Shown: positions 9,128-19,111 of the stretch, piece after piece | How the letters are laid out: each line of letters begins with the position of its first letter | How positions within the stretch are numbered: the stretch's first letter is position 1 | Source: Roseospira marina | GTDB lineage: Bacteria; Pseudomonadota; Alphaproteobacteria; Rhodospirillales; Rhodospirillaceae | Direction: 5' to 3' | Assembly: GCF_014197855.1 (NCBI RefSeq) | Contig: NZ_JACIGJ010000010.1 | Coordinates: forward strand, 62,001 to 126,000 | DNA: 64,000 nucleotides | Translations under genes and position numbers: made by a program | The notes under the pieces: model-generated | Database searches by the model: none | What the model was told of the DNA's origin: nothing | What the model saw: the letters and a program-made list of their open reading frames with translations, nothing else

Positions 9128-10309
9128 CTACTCCTCCTCCCAATCCTCGTCCCACGGGTCGATGCGGTCGGCCTCCGGGTCATCGTCCCCCCCGTCCTCA
9201 TCGAGCGGGACCACGGGAAACACGCGCCCGGCCACGATGCCGGCAGCATTGGTCACGGCTGGCTGGAACACGTCGGCCAGCGCCGCCCGCTCCTCCGCCG
9301 ACAGCTCCCCCAGCGTCTCCAGCACCAGCCCCAGCGCCACCTCGGCGGCGCGACGGTCGCCGTCGTCGATCTTCAGCGCCACGCCCAGGCCGCGCTCCGG
9401 CAGCATGGCCGCCGCGTTGCCCTCCGCGCCCCGTTTCACGAGAATCCGGCCGCGCGTCACCTGCATGACCCGGGTGTCGCACCAGCCTGGGCCGGCGATC
9501 AACTCCGGATGCGCCACCATGGCCGCCCGCAGGCGCTCCGCGGCCGCCCGGCGCGCCGGCGCCAGCCCGGACGGATCCGCCAGCCGGGCCATGCCCAGCG
9601 CCACCGCCCACAACGGCAGCGCCACCGAGGGAATGCCGCAGCCCTCCAGCCCACAGGGCGCGGCGGCAGCGTCCAGGCCCATCAGGTCCGACACCGCCGC
9701 CATGGCCGCGCGCTGTACCGGATGATGCGCGTGGATGTAGCCGCGCGTCGGCACCCCCAGCGCCTGCGCCAGACGCAGAAAACCGGTGTGCTGGCCGGCG
9801 CAGTTGTGGTGCGCCGCGCCCGGCGTCTGCCCCGCCCGCGCCAAAGCGCGCGCCGCTTCGGCCTCGGTGGGCCAGTCCAGGTCGCCACACTCCAGATCGG
9901 CTTCGGACAGGCCCATGTCCGCCAGCCATGCCCGAATCCGGTCCACATGCTCGGGCCGGCCGATGTGCGAGGCCGCATGCAGGGCGATCCGCTCCGGCGT
10001 CAGGTCGGGCGCGTCGGGCAGCGCCTCCAGAAGCGGCAGCGCCTGCATCGGCTTCAGGGCGGAGCGGGCGAACACCGGCCGCTCCACATCGCCCCAGACC
10101 AGCCGGGCCGTGCCCTCGGCATCCAGCACCACGGCGGCGCCCCGGTGCTGGTTCTCCACGGTCTCGCCCCGGGTGACGGCCACAAGAACCGGATTGTCGG
10201 GAAAGGCGACCGTTCCGGCGGTTTCGGGGTCGCCAGATGCGGTATCGTCAAACGCGGTGTCGGGAGCGTGGGGCCCGGTCTCCGGATCGACGGGCGGGGT
10301 GGAGGTCAT
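9128..10309 (-). CDS. L-asparaginase II (Rhizobium type)
   Basis: Hydrolyses asparagine to aspartate and ammonia; belongs to the PF06089 family, not the classical bacterial asparaginase fold. The 393 residues include FARSALKPMQALPLLE (family Ser-x-x-Lys), AHHNCAGQHTGFL, CGLEGCGIPSVALPLWA and KRGAEGNAAAMLPERGLG. An acidic tail (DEDGGDDDPEADRIDPWDED) follows the domain. The ATG at 10307-10309 fits because the conserved domain begins about 55 residues later after a Pro/Asp-rich leader. A 26-codon upstream extension is possible but unlikely. It is divergent from the EamA transporter. Confidence 0.85.
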   Translation of the reverse strand: MTSTPPVDPETGPHAPDTAFDDTASGDPETAGTVAFPDNPVLVAVTRGETVENQHRGAAVVLDAEGTARLVWGDVERPVFARSALKPMQALPLLEALPDAPDLTPERIALHAASHIGRPEHVDRIRAWLADMGLSEADLECGDLDWPTEAEAARALARAGQTPGAAHHNCAGQHTGFLRLAQALGVPTRGYIHAHHPVQRAAMAAVSDLMGLDAAAAPCGLEGCGIPSVALPLWAVALGMARLADPSGLAPARRAAAERLRAAMVAHPELIAGPGWCDTRVMQVTRGRILVKRGAEGNAAAMLPERGLGVALKIDDGDRRAAEVALGLVLETLGELSAEERAALADVFQPAVTNAAGIVAGRVFPVVPLDEDGGDDDPEADRIDPWDEDWEEE

Positions 10310-10563
10310 GGGAATGATCCTGCGGCGGTGAACGACAACGATGCGGAATCCTCGCAGGGCCGGACGGTCCGGACAAGCCCTACCCATAGGGCCTCATGGC
10401 GCACACGCCCCCGGCTTCACACATCGCGCCCGCCGGACGCACGCGAAGGAAGAGACAGGGGCGGGATGATCCGATAAAGTCGGCAGCCGCTCCCCGTTCC
10501 TCTGGCGCCGCACCGACGTCTCTGGATCGCCGCCGCCGCCGCTCCCCCTGGTCGAAACACTGC

Positions 10564-11496
10564 ATGCCGGTGCCCCTGTTGTCGTCCGAAACGCTGTCCG
10601 GAAACGCCCGTGGCGGCCTGCTGATGCTGTGCTCCGCGTTCTTCTTTTCCGTGATGGGCGCGCTGATCAAGGACCTGGGCCAGTCCCTGCCGACCGTGGA
10701 GCTGCTGGTGTTCCGGTCCGGCATCCAGGCGCTCGTCCTGCTGCCGATGGCCCTGCTCGCGCTGCGCGACGACCCCGGCGCGCTGCGGACACGACGGCCC
10801 GTCTTGCATGCGGTCCGCCTTGGGCTCGGCGCCTTGGCGCTGCTCGGCGGGTTCTACGCCCTGACCCACCTGCCGCTGGCGACGGCGATGGCGATCAGCT
10901 TCTCGCGCGCGCTGTTCCTGACTCTGCTGGCGGTCCTGGTGCTGCGCGAGAGCGTCGGCCCGCACCGCTGGGGCGCCGTGGTGGTCGGGTTCGTCGGTGT
11001 GCTGGTGATTCTGCGCCCTTGGCAGAGCGGGGCCATTGATCCAGCGATGCTGGCGTCGCTGCTGTCGGCGGCGGCTGTGGCGGCCATGAGCATCTGCGTG
11101 CGCCTGCTGGGCCGCACCGAGGGCACGCTGGTGATGATGCTCTATCCGGCCGTGTTCTCCACCCTGCTGTTCGCAGGCCCGGCCGCCGCGCATTGGGTCA
11201 TGCCGGACGCGCGCGGCCTGATCCTTCTGGTGACCATGAGCCTGGCGGGCGGGCTGGGCCAGCTTCTGCTCATCACGGCCTATCGCCACGCCGAGCCCTC
11301 GGCCGTGGCGCCGATGAACTACACCCAGCTTCTGTGGGGAAGCCTGTTCGGATTCATGCTGTTCGCGGAGTTCCCGGACGGCGCCACCTGGGCGGGCGCC
11401 GGGCTGATCCTGACCGCGGCCCTGTACACCCTGCACCGGGAGCGCCGCCGGCGCGTGACCCTCGCGGCCGATCCCGACCGCGCGGCCGAACCGTGA
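10564..11496 (+). CDS. EamA/DMT-family transporter
   Basis: Inner-membrane exporter of the drug/metabolite transporter superfamily, 310 residues. About ten hydrophobic helices form two EamA repeats: the first begins GGLLMLCSAFFFSVMGALIK and the second ALLSAAAVAAMSICVRLLG. The second ends with AEPSAVAPMNYTQLLWGSLFG, a typical RhaT/EamA pattern. Substrate unknown. I start at the ATG at 10564 because the preceding 56 codons are Arg/Pro-rich and have no membrane features. It is convergent with trcR, the two stops being five bases apart. Confidence 0.85.
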   Translation: MPVPLLSSETLSGNARGGLLMLCSAFFFSVMGALIKDLGQSLPTVELLVFRSGIQALVLLPMALLALRDDPGALRTRRPVLHAVRLGLGALALLGGFYALTHLPLATAMAISFSRALFLTLLAVLVLRESVGPHRWGAVVVGFVGVLVILRPWQSGAIDPAMLASLLSAAAVAAMSICVRLLGRTEGTLVMMLYPAVFSTLLFAGPAAAHWVMPDARGLILLVTMSLAGGLGQLLLITAYRHAEPSAVAPMNYTQLLWGSLFGFMLFAEFPDGATWAGAGLILTAALYTLHRERRRRVTLAADPDRAAEP

Positions 11497-11500
11497 CGGA

Positions 11501-12130
11501 TCAGTCCTCGTCGCGGTACGCCGGCGCCAGCGGATCCTCGTCCGTATTGCCTTCCTGGTCCAGACCCAGGTCGAGGGGCTGCGGCGCGTGGTCCGGGTTG
11601 GCATGCTTGGCACGGCTGCGCGCGATGATGATCGCCTTCTCCAGGTCGGCCTCGATGCACAGGCCCAGGATCACCGGATTGCGCGGCTTGATGTTGGCCG
11701 CGTTCCAGTGCGACCGGTCGCGGATCGACTGGATCGTCGGCTTGGTGGTGCCGAGCAGCTTGCAGATCTGCGCGTCCGTCAGTTCCGGATGGTTCTTGAG
11801 CAGCCAGGCGATGCCGTCCGGGCGATCATGGCGCTTGGACACCGGAGTGTAGCGGGCGCCCTTCTGCCGGGCCTGCGGAACCGGGTTCACGCCCTTTTGC
11901 AGCACCAGACGGGAGTCGGGGTTCTTCTGGCAGCGGTCCAGCTCAGCCTGGGTCAACTGGCCGTTGGCCAGCGGGTCGAGTCCGGTGATGCCGATGGCCA
12001 CCTCGCCATCGGCGATGGCCTGGATCTCCAGTTCATGCATGCCGCAGAAGGCCGCAATCTGGTCGAAGCTCAGAGCGGTGTTCTCCACAAGCCACACGGC
12101 GGTGGCCTTGGGCATGAGCGGCAATGCCAT
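11501..12130 (-). CDS. trcR: Cell-cycle transcriptional regulator TrcR (DUF1013)
   Basis: 209-residue DUF1013 protein, an alphaproteobacteria-specific family annotated as a cell-cycle regulator. It starts MALPLMPKATAVWLVENTALS and contains a helix-turn-helix-like stretch (LTDAQICKLLGTTKPTIQSI). The SHWNAANIKPRNPVILGLC segment is very conserved in the family. An acidic tail closes it. GGGAGGATCG precedes the ATG at 12128-12130. DNA targets cannot be told from sequence. Confidence 0.85.
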   Translation of the reverse strand: MALPLMPKATAVWLVENTALSFDQIAAFCGMHELEIQAIADGEVAIGITGLDPLANGQLTQAELDRCQKNPDSRLVLQKGVNPVPQARQKGARYTPVSKRHDRPDGIAWLLKNHPELTDAQICKLLGTTKPTIQSIRDRSHWNAANIKPRNPVILGLCIEADLEKAIIIARSRAKHANPDHAPQPLDLGLDQEGNTDEDPLAPAYRDED

Positions 12131-12328
12131 GGGTCGATCCTCCCAGCGGATGTTCGGTTGGCAGAAGCGGCACGCGCAACCGCGCCGCCGGATCCGGTCT
12201 GGACCCGGTGGACCCTCAGTCCCCCTGCGACATGAAGTGCGTGAGCGTCCAATGCTCCGCCGTGCCCAGCAAGCCCCACGCCTTGGGAGGCGCCGCACGG
12301 ACGGAGACGGTGAGCCCTATTTGGCGGG

Positions 12329-13357
12329 TCAGGGGGCGACGGTCAAGATAATCTTGCCGATATGGGCGCTGGATTCCATCAGGGTATGGGCGCGCGCGGC
12401 CTCGGCAAGGGGCACCGTCTCGTGGATCACCGGCCCGACCGTTCCGGCCTCCAACAGCGGCCAGACCTGCTCCCGCAAGGCGGCGGCGATGCGGCCCTTC
12501 ACCGCCACCGGCTGCGGCCGCAGGGTCGAGCCGGTCAGCGTCAGCCGCTTCAGCATGACCGGCATGAAGTTCATTTCCACCGTGGAGCGCGCCAGAAAGG
12601 CGATGGAGACATGCCGCCCGTCCGGCGCCAGCACGGACACATTGCGCGGCAGATAATCGCCGCCGACCATGTCGAGGATGACGTTCACACCAGCTTTTTC
12701 GGTGGCCGCCTTGATCGCCTCCACGAAGTCCTCGGTGGAATAGTTGATGGCCAGATCGGCCCCCAGATCCCGGCAGGCGGCGCATTTTTCGTCCGTGCCG
12801 GCGGTGGTGAAGACGGTGGCCCCGAACGCCTTGGCCAACTGGATCGCCGTGGTCCCGATCCCGCTGGTGCCGCCGTGCACCAGAAAGCGCTCGCCGGCCT
12901 TCAGGGCCGCGCGCTCGAACACGTTGTGCCAGACCGTGAAGAAGGTTTCGGGCACAGCCGCCGCCTTGACCATGTCGTAGCCGGCCGGCACCGGCAGCAC
13001 CTGGGGCGCGGGGGCCACGGCGTATTCGGCATAGCCACCGCCCGCCAGCAGGGCGCACACGCGATCCCCGATCGACAGCCCGCCCGTGTCACCGGACCCA
13101 AGGCCGACGATCTCGCCCGCGATCTCCAGCCCCGGCAGGTCGGAGGCCCCCTTCGGCGCCGGGTAGTGGCCGAGGCGCTGGATCACGTCCGGCCGGTTCA
13201 CCCCGGCGGCGTGGACCCGGATCAACACCTCCCCCTCGCCCGGCTCCGGCACCGGCCGGGTCTTGGGAACCAGCCCCTCCGGCCCGCCGGGTGTGGCGAT
13301 CTCGACGCAGGTCATGGTTTCGGGCCGGGGGGCGGCGGTGTCTCCGGTCGCGATCAT
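12329..13357 (-). CDS. NAD(P)H:quinone oxidoreductase, zeta-crystallin type
   Basis: Medium-chain dehydrogenase/reductase without zinc, 342 residues. It has the GroES-like N-terminal domain (HAAGVNRPDVIQRLGHYPAP), the NAD(P)H-binding Rossmann motif VHGGTSGIGTTAIQLAKAFG, and a closing HIGKIILTV. It resembles the PIG3/QOR subfamily, which reduces quinones by one-electron transfer. AAAGGAACGAG lies before the ATG at 13355-13357; 38 extra upstream codons are unlikely to be used. It is divergent from the secretion operon, with a 300-base spacer. Confidence 0.88.
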   Translation of the reverse strand: MIATGDTAAPRPETMTCVEIATPGGPEGLVPKTRPVPEPGEGEVLIRVHAAGVNRPDVIQRLGHYPAPKGASDLPGLEIAGEIVGLGSGDTGGLSIGDRVCALLAGGGYAEYAVAPAPQVLPVPAGYDMVKAAAVPETFFTVWHNVFERAALKAGERFLVHGGTSGIGTTAIQLAKAFGATVFTTAGTDEKCAACRDLGADLAINYSTEDFVEAIKAATEKAGVNVILDMVGGDYLPRNVSVLAPDGRHVSIAFLARSTVEMNFMPVMLKRLTLTGSTLRPQPVAVKGRIAAALREQVWPLLEAGTVGPVIHETVPLAEAARAHTLMESSAHIGKIILTVAP

Positions 13358-13658
13358 GACTCGTTCCTTTTGCTCGGGGTCGCACGGAGGAATGGTGGTT
13401 CTGGCGGCGGAGCGTAGCGGCGAGAGGGATCCCCGACAAGCCCGCGCCGGCCAGCCCTCCCCAAATCCCAAGGCCGAGCCCCGGACTCGGACGCCGGAGA
13501 GCTTTCGAACACGCGTAACCCTTTTTCAAACCTCTCCACTTAGTATACCCCGGTCTGACGAGGGCGAGAGGGGCTCGACGGCGGGGCGCGTGAAGGCCGG
13601 TGCGCCCGAACCCGTCGCAGGCACACAGGGGCGGGGCAACGGGGGACAGCGAGACGTC

Positions 13659-15386
13659 ATGACGGCACGATCCGCGCGTGCGGCCACCGCACGCACCGGG
13701 CGGTCGGCTGCGCGCGAAACACCGAGACGGTATTCCACGCTCGGCCGGGTTTTGCCCGAGTTGGCCCTCATCAGTTTCGTCATGAACCTGCTGACCCTGG
13801 CGCTGCCACTGGTGCTGCTGCAGGTCTACGACCGCATCCTGCCGAACGCCGCCCTCAGCACCTTCGCCTTGATGGTGCTGGGCGTCGGTGGCGCCCTCAT
13901 CCTGGAAAGCCTGCTCAAGATGGGCCGCTCCGCCATCACCGGCTGGGTCGCCGCCCGCTTCGAGCACAACACCGGCGTCGCCGCCCTGCGGCGGCTCCTT
14001 GATGCCCCCCTTCAGGCGTTCGAGCAGGTCGGCAGCGGCATGCACCTGGAACGCCTGAACGCCCTGAACACCGTGAAGGACTTCTACGCCGGGCAGGCGC
14101 TGCTCTCGCTGCTGGATCTGCCGTTCGTCGTGATCTTCCTGGGGATCATCGGACTGCTGGGGGGATGGCTGGTCTTGGTGCCGCTGGTCCTTTTGGTGCT
14201 GTTCATCCTGATGGCCCTGTGGATCGGGGAGCGGCTGCGCCGCGCGCTGCGCGACCGCATGACCCTGGACGACCGGCGGGTCAACTTCATCATCGAGGCG
14301 CTGTCCGGTGCCCACACCCTGAAGGCCATGGCGATGGAGGCGCAGATGATGCGCCGCTATGAACGCCTTCAGGAAAGCTGCGGCGCGGCCAACCAGGCGG
14401 TGACCCGGGCCAGCGCGTCGGCGCTGGGCCTGGGCGCGTTCTTCTCGCAAATCACCATGGTCGGTACCGTGGCGGCGGGCAGTGCCATCGCGGTGAACGA
14501 AGGCATGACGACCGGTGCGCTGGCGGCCTGCACCCTGCTGTCCGGCCGCGCGCTCCAGCCGATCCAGCGGGCGCTGGGCGTCTGGACGCGGTTCCAGACC
14601 ATCCAACTCGCCCGCCAGCGGCTGCACGCCGTGTTCGAGATGGAGCCGGAGGCCCCGCCCGGCCTGCCCTCCCCCGAGACGGTCGATGGCCGCCTGGAGC
14701 TGCGCGACGTCGCCTTCGCGTTCCACCCGGACAGCGCACCGATCCTGCGCGGGGTCACGATGACGGCGGCGCCCGGGGCGTGCATCGGCATCGCCGGCGG
14801 CAACGGCTCCGGCAAGACGACCCTGCTCGGCCTGATGAGCGGCGCGCTGAAGCCCGCGCACGGCACCGTAGCCCTGGACGGCACGCCGCTATCTGCCTGG
14901 TACCCCCGGGGCCTGAAGCGGCATGTCGCCTATCTGCCGCAGCAAGGCGAACTGTTCCGGGGCACCATCCTGGACAACATCACCATGTTCGACCCGGCCC
15001 GGGGCGAGGACGCCATCCGGCAGGCGGAGACACTGGGCCTGGGGCCGATCATCGCCAGCCTGCCCCTGGGCTACGACACCATGGTGGGCGATTCCGCCGG
15101 GGAGACGCTGCCGCGCGGCATCCGCCAGCGCATCGCCGTGGCGCGCGCCCTGCTGACCAACCCCCGCGTGGTGCTGTTCGACGAGGCCAACACCGCCGTG
15201 GACGGGACCGGGGATGCCGCTATCAAAGCGTGCCTCGACGAGTTGAAAGGCCGGTGCACCCTGATCCTGGTCACGCACCGGCCATCGCTGCTGGCGCTGG
15301 CGGACCGGGTCTATGACCTCGCCGACGGCACCCTGACACCGCGCGCGGCCAAGCCGGGGCAGAAGCCGGGGGAGGCGCGGCCATGA
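13659..15386 (+). CDS. Type I secretion ABC transporter, first subunit
   Basis: Inner-membrane permease/ATPase fusion of 575 residues for a type I secretion system. A basic, Arg/Ala-rich N-terminus is followed by about six membrane helices (LISFVMNLLTLALPLVLLQVYDRILP is the family hallmark), then the nucleotide-binding domain from about residue 345. Walker A is GGNGSGKTT, Walker B VVLFDEAN with catalytic Glu, and the H-loop THRPS. The ABC signature reads LPRGIRQR instead of LSGGQRQR, so it is degenerate. There is no C39-like N-terminal domain. The ATG at 13659 follows GGGGGA. Its stop overlaps the next gene by ATGA, so the two are translationally coupled. Confidence 0.88.
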   Translation: MTARSARAATARTGRSAARETPRRYSTLGRVLPELALISFVMNLLTLALPLVLLQVYDRILPNAALSTFALMVLGVGGALILESLLKMGRSAITGWVAARFEHNTGVAALRRLLDAPLQAFEQVGSGMHLERLNALNTVKDFYAGQALLSLLDLPFVVIFLGIIGLLGGWLVLVPLVLLVLFILMALWIGERLRRALRDRMTLDDRRVNFIIEALSGAHTLKAMAMEAQMMRRYERLQESCGAANQAVTRASASALGLGAFFSQITMVGTVAAGSAIAVNEGMTTGALAACTLLSGRALQPIQRALGVWTRFQTIQLARQRLHAVFEMEPEAPPGLPSPETVDGRLELRDVAFAFHPDSAPILRGVTMTAAPGACIGIAGGNGSGKTTLLGLMSGALKPAHGTVALDGTPLSAWYPRGLKRHVAYLPQQGELFRGTILDNITMFDPARGEDAIRQAETLGLGPIIASLPLGYDTMVGDSAGETLPRGIRQRIAVARALLTNPRVVLFDEANTAVDGTGDAAIKACLDELKGRCTLILVTHRPSLLALADRVYDLADGTLTPRAAKPGQKPGEARP

Positions 15387-17650
15387 CCTGCCTATCGCCC
15401 GCGCCCGGCGGCAACGGCAACGGCGCCGGCTCCAACCCCGGCCCCGACGCCCCGACCGAGACGCCGCCCGAAACGGAGACCGCCAGCGCGGCGGCGTCCG
15501 AGTGGGCCCCGCCGCCGGAGCAGGCCGGCCTGACCCGTCTGACCCAGGACTCCCTGGGTGGCTTCGTGGCGCGCAGCGATCTCGCCAACTGTCTGGTGCC
15601 CCTGTTGCAGGCGTTGAACTGGCTGGGCAACCCCCGCCATGTGGCCGAGGCCCTGCCGCACTTCGCCGAGGACCTGGACATCACCGGGCTGCGCAACACC
15701 ATGGCGAACCTCAACTTCGCCAGCCGGCCCGCGCGTCTGCGCCTGAACCAGATCGACCCGCGCCTGCTGCCCTGCCTGTTCGTGCCGGATCGCGGCCCCG
15801 CCCTGGTGGTGACCGCGATCAAGGGGGTGACCGTCACCGCCTTCCACGGCGGCGCCGGGGCCACCGGCACGATGCGCAAGAGCGGCCGCGCCGGCACCGC
15901 GTATTTCTTCACGCCCCTGGACGTGGAAGAGCAGTCCCAGGCCGCCCGTCAGCAGCGCGTGGGCTGGTTCACCTTGATGGCGCGGCGGTTCCGCTCCCTG
16001 GTCGCGCGCATGCTGCTGATCACGGCGGTGCTGAACACGCTGGCCCTGGCCACCCCCCTGTTCATCATGGGGGTCTATGACAAGGTGGTCGGCGCCAAGG
16101 CCCTGGACACGTTGCTGTGGTTCGGCATTGGGGCCGGGCTCGCCATCCTGTTCGACACACTGCTGCGCGGCCTGCGGGCGCGCATGCTCGCCTACATCGG
16201 CGGCCGGCTCGACGCCATCGTCGGCAATGGCGTGTTCCAGCGCATTCTCTACCTGCCACCATCGTTCACGGAGCGCGCGACCATCGGCTCGCAGGTGGCC
16301 CGTATCAAGGACTTCGAGTCCGTGCGCGAGTTCTTCACCGGCAGCCTCGCCAACACGTTCCTCGATCTGCCGTTCGTGCTGCTGTACGTGGTCGTGATCG
16401 CCATCCTGGGCGGCTGGATCGCCGTGGTGCCGCTGATCGCCGTGGCCCTGTTCGCCGGGCTCGGCCTGCTGATGGCGCCCGTGGTGCGGTCCAACGTCAC
16501 CGAATCCGCGCGGGCGGGCTCCCGCCGCCAGGAGTTCCTGGTCGAGACCACGACCAAGATGCGGGCGCTGAAGCAGGCCGGGGCGGAGGCGACGTGGTTG
16601 GCGCGCTACCGCACCATTGCGGCGCGGGCGGCGACCGCCAACTACCGCACCGCCCAGACCCAGAACCTGTTGCAGACCCTGTCCCATGTCATCGTGGTCG
16701 CCTCCGGTGTGACGGCCATGACCCTGGGCGTGGAGCAGGTCCTGGCCGGCGGGATGACGGCGGGCGCGCTGATCGCCTGCATGATCCTGGTTTGGCGCGT
16801 ACTGGCCCCGTTGCAGACGGTGGCCACATCACTGTCCCGGTTCGAGCAGATCCGCGCCTCCGTCCGCCAGATCAATGCCCTGATGACGCTGGCGCTGGAG
16901 CGCGACCCGCACGTCATGATCCAGCCGCTGCGGCGGCTGCGCGGGCGCGTATCGTTCTCGCGCGTCTCGCTGCGGTACGCCCCCGGCGCCGACCCGGCGC
17001 TGGTCGGCATCAGCTTCGCCGCCGAGCCGGGCGAGGTGATCGTGATCACCGGCCCCAACGCCTCGGGCAAGTCCACCGTGCTGAAACTGATCGCCGGGCT
17101 GTACAAGCTTCAGGCGGGCGCCGTGCGGATCGACGACAAGGACATCCGCCAGATCGACCCGATCGAGCTGCGCCACGCCATCGCCTACGTGCCGCAACAA
17201 GCGACCTTCTTCTACGGCACCATCGCCCAGAACCTGCGGCTGGTGGAGCCGACGGCCAGCGACGCCGACATCCGCTGGGCGCTGTCCTGCGCCGGCGCGC
17301 TGGACGAAGTTCTCGCCCTGCCCGACGGCCTGGGCACCCGCGTCGGCGACGGCCGGGAGGAGGTGCTGACGGCCTCGCTCCGGCAGCGGCTGAACCTCGC
17401 ACGCGCGTACATCAAGCGCGCGCCGATCTACCTGTTCGACGAGCCGGTCAACGGTCTCGATTTCGACAGTGATCAGGCGTTCATGGAGACGGTGCGCCGC
17501 ATACGCGGGCACGCCACGGTCTTCATCATCACCCACCGCCCCAGCCATCTCGCGCTCGCCGACAAGATCATGGTGATGGAGGGCGGCTACCTGCGCATGT
17601 TCGGCCCGCCCGACGAGGTGCGCCCCCGCCTTGAAATGAACCGGATTTGA
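15383..17650 (+). CDS. Type I secretion ABC transporter with C39-like domain, second subunit
   Basis: 755-residue permease/ATPase. An acidic Pro/Thr-rich leader (1-50) precedes a peptidase-C39-like domain (about 58-180) that lacks a recognisable catalytic Cys-His pair, as in LapB/HlyB-type CLD modules that bind the substrate. The transmembrane part contains LNTLALATPLFIMGVYDKVVG. In the nucleotide-binding domain, Walker A is GPNASGKST, Walker B IYLFDEP and the H-loop THRPS. The signature is LTASLRQR, again lacking SGGQ. It starts within the stop of the previous gene. Two full-length ABC proteins in one operon suggest a heterodimer. The outer-membrane TolC partner is not in the window. Confidence 0.88.
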   Translation: MTCLSPAPGGNGNGAGSNPGPDAPTETPPETETASAAASEWAPPPEQAGLTRLTQDSLGGFVARSDLANCLVPLLQALNWLGNPRHVAEALPHFAEDLDITGLRNTMANLNFASRPARLRLNQIDPRLLPCLFVPDRGPALVVTAIKGVTVTAFHGGAGATGTMRKSGRAGTAYFFTPLDVEEQSQAARQQRVGWFTLMARRFRSLVARMLLITAVLNTLALATPLFIMGVYDKVVGAKALDTLLWFGIGAGLAILFDTLLRGLRARMLAYIGGRLDAIVGNGVFQRILYLPPSFTERATIGSQVARIKDFESVREFFTGSLANTFLDLPFVLLYVVVIAILGGWIAVVPLIAVALFAGLGLLMAPVVRSNVTESARAGSRRQEFLVETTTKMRALKQAGAEATWLARYRTIAARAATANYRTAQTQNLLQTLSHVIVVASGVTAMTLGVEQVLAGGMTAGALIACMILVWRVLAPLQTVATSLSRFEQIRASVRQINALMTLALERDPHVMIQPLRRLRGRVSFSRVSLRYAPGADPALVGISFAAEPGEVIVITGPNASGKSTVLKLIAGLYKLQAGAVRIDDKDIRQIDPIELRHAIAYVPQQATFFYGTIAQNLRLVEPTASDADIRWALSCAGALDEVLALPDGLGTRVGDGREEVLTASLRQRLNLARAYIKRAPIYLFDEPVNGLDFDSDQAFMETVRRIRGHATVFIITHRPSHLALADKIMVMEGGYLRMFGPPDEVRPRLEMNRI

Positions 17651-17716
17651 TCGCCCGGCGCCCGCCGGACCCAAGATAGACTGAGGTCAGACCGAGGATC
17701 GTGGAGGATCCGCACC

Positions 17717-19084
17717 ATGACGACCCGCACCGCCGCCGCCGGCCCCGCTGGATCCCGACCGGTCCCCACCCGGGCGCGACGGCAGGCCCGCCATCTGGCG
17801 CAATCCATCGTGCTGGAGGAGTCCGGTCCATCGGCGCTGCTCCGCGCCGCGCTTCTGTTGGTGTGCGCCCTGGTGTTCGTGTTCATCGGCTGGGCCGGGT
17901 TCACCACCGTCAAGGAGGTGGCCAAGGCCACCGGCACCGTGGTGCCGTCGCGCAGCCTTCAGATCATCCAGCACAAGGAGGGCGGTATCGTCCGCGAGGT
18001 CCTGGTGGAGAAGGGCCAGACCGTGGAGGTCGGACAGGTCCTTGCCCGCCTGGATCCGGTGGAAGCCCAATCCGACCTGGAGGCGCAGTTGACCCACTTC
18101 GTCAGCCTTCAGCTCAAGGCCGAGCGCCTGCGGGCCTTCGCCGAGAACCGGCCCCCCGACTTCACGTTCGCCGACGAACGATATCGCCCGCTGGTCGAGG
18201 ACCAGCGCCGGGTTCTGGACGGTCAGCGGGCCGAGCACGAGGCCGCCCGGCAGGTCTTGCAGGACCAGCTCGACAGCACGCTGAAGGAAAACACCCTGCT
18301 GGAAAACAAGATCAGCTCGCTGGAGCGGCAACTGGTCCTGGTGGGGCAGCAGCGCGATATGCGCCGCGAGTTGATGGTGGAGGGCCTGGGATCGCGCCTC
18401 ACGTTCCTGGAGGTCGAGCGGGAGATCGAGCGCCTGCACGGCGAGATCACCGAGCTGACCAACCAGCGCGAACTCAACGTCCAGCGCCGCCGGGAGCTGA
18501 CCAGTCGCCTCACCCAATTGGAGGCGACCAAGCGGCGCGACGCCCTGGACGAAATGGGCGAGGTCAACGCCGAAATCAGCGAGGTGGACCAGCGCATCAT
18601 GGCGGAGGCCGACCGGCTGGATCGCCTCGCGGTCACCGCGCCAACGCGCGGACTGATTCAAGACGTGAGGGTCCGCACGCCGGGCGCGGTTCTTCAACCG
18701 GGCGACGCCCTGCTGACCCTGGTGCCGATCGACGACGTGCTCATCGTGGAATCGCGCATCGAGACTCGCGATGTCGGTCATGTGCAGGTGGGGCAGCCGG
18801 TGACCGTGCGGGTCACGGCCTATGACTTCGCCCGGTATGGCTCGGTCGAGGGTGTGCTGGCCGATGTCTCACCGACGACCTTTTTCGACGAGCAGACTGG
18901 GCAGCCCTACTATCGGGGCTTCGTGGAGCTGTCGCAGAACTACGTCGGCGACCGCCCCGACGTGAACCCGATCCTGCCGGGCATGACCGTCGACGCCAGC
19001 ATCATCACGGGTGAAAAGACCATCCTCGCCTACCTGCTGCGGCCCATCTACATCTCGCTCGCCCAGGCGTTCCAGGAACGCTGA
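17717..19084 (+). CDS. HlyD-family membrane fusion protein of type I secretion
   Basis: Periplasmic adaptor of 455 residues linking the ABC pair to an outer-membrane channel. One N-terminal membrane helix (about 42-62), then TGTVVPSRSLQIIQHKEGGI, the lipoyl/barrel-sandwich hybrid start typical of HlyD/PrtE. A long coiled coil spans about 150-300 (ENKISSLERQLVLVGQQRDM). The second lipoyl half is APTRGLIQDVRVRTPGAVLQPG, and the end ILPGMTVDASIITGEKTIL is the usual HlyD C-terminus. It lies 66 bases after the second ABC gene, in the same operon. Confidence 0.92.
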   Translation: MTTRTAAAGPAGSRPVPTRARRQARHLAQSIVLEESGPSALLRAALLLVCALVFVFIGWAGFTTVKEVAKATGTVVPSRSLQIIQHKEGGIVREVLVEKGQTVEVGQVLARLDPVEAQSDLEAQLTHFVSLQLKAERLRAFAENRPPDFTFADERYRPLVEDQRRVLDGQRAEHEAARQVLQDQLDSTLKENTLLENKISSLERQLVLVGQQRDMRRELMVEGLGSRLTFLEVEREIERLHGEITELTNQRELNVQRRRELTSRLTQLEATKRRDALDEMGEVNAEISEVDQRIMAEADRLDRLAVTAPTRGLIQDVRVRTPGAVLQPGDALLTLVPIDDVLIVESRIETRDVGHVQVGQPVTVRVTAYDFARYGSVEGVLADVSPTTFFDEQTGQPYYRGFVELSQNYVGDRPDVNPILPGMTVDASIITGEKTILAYLLRPIYISLAQAFQER

Positions 19085-19111
19085 GCGCGGCGACGGACGG
19101 AAAGAGAGCCG

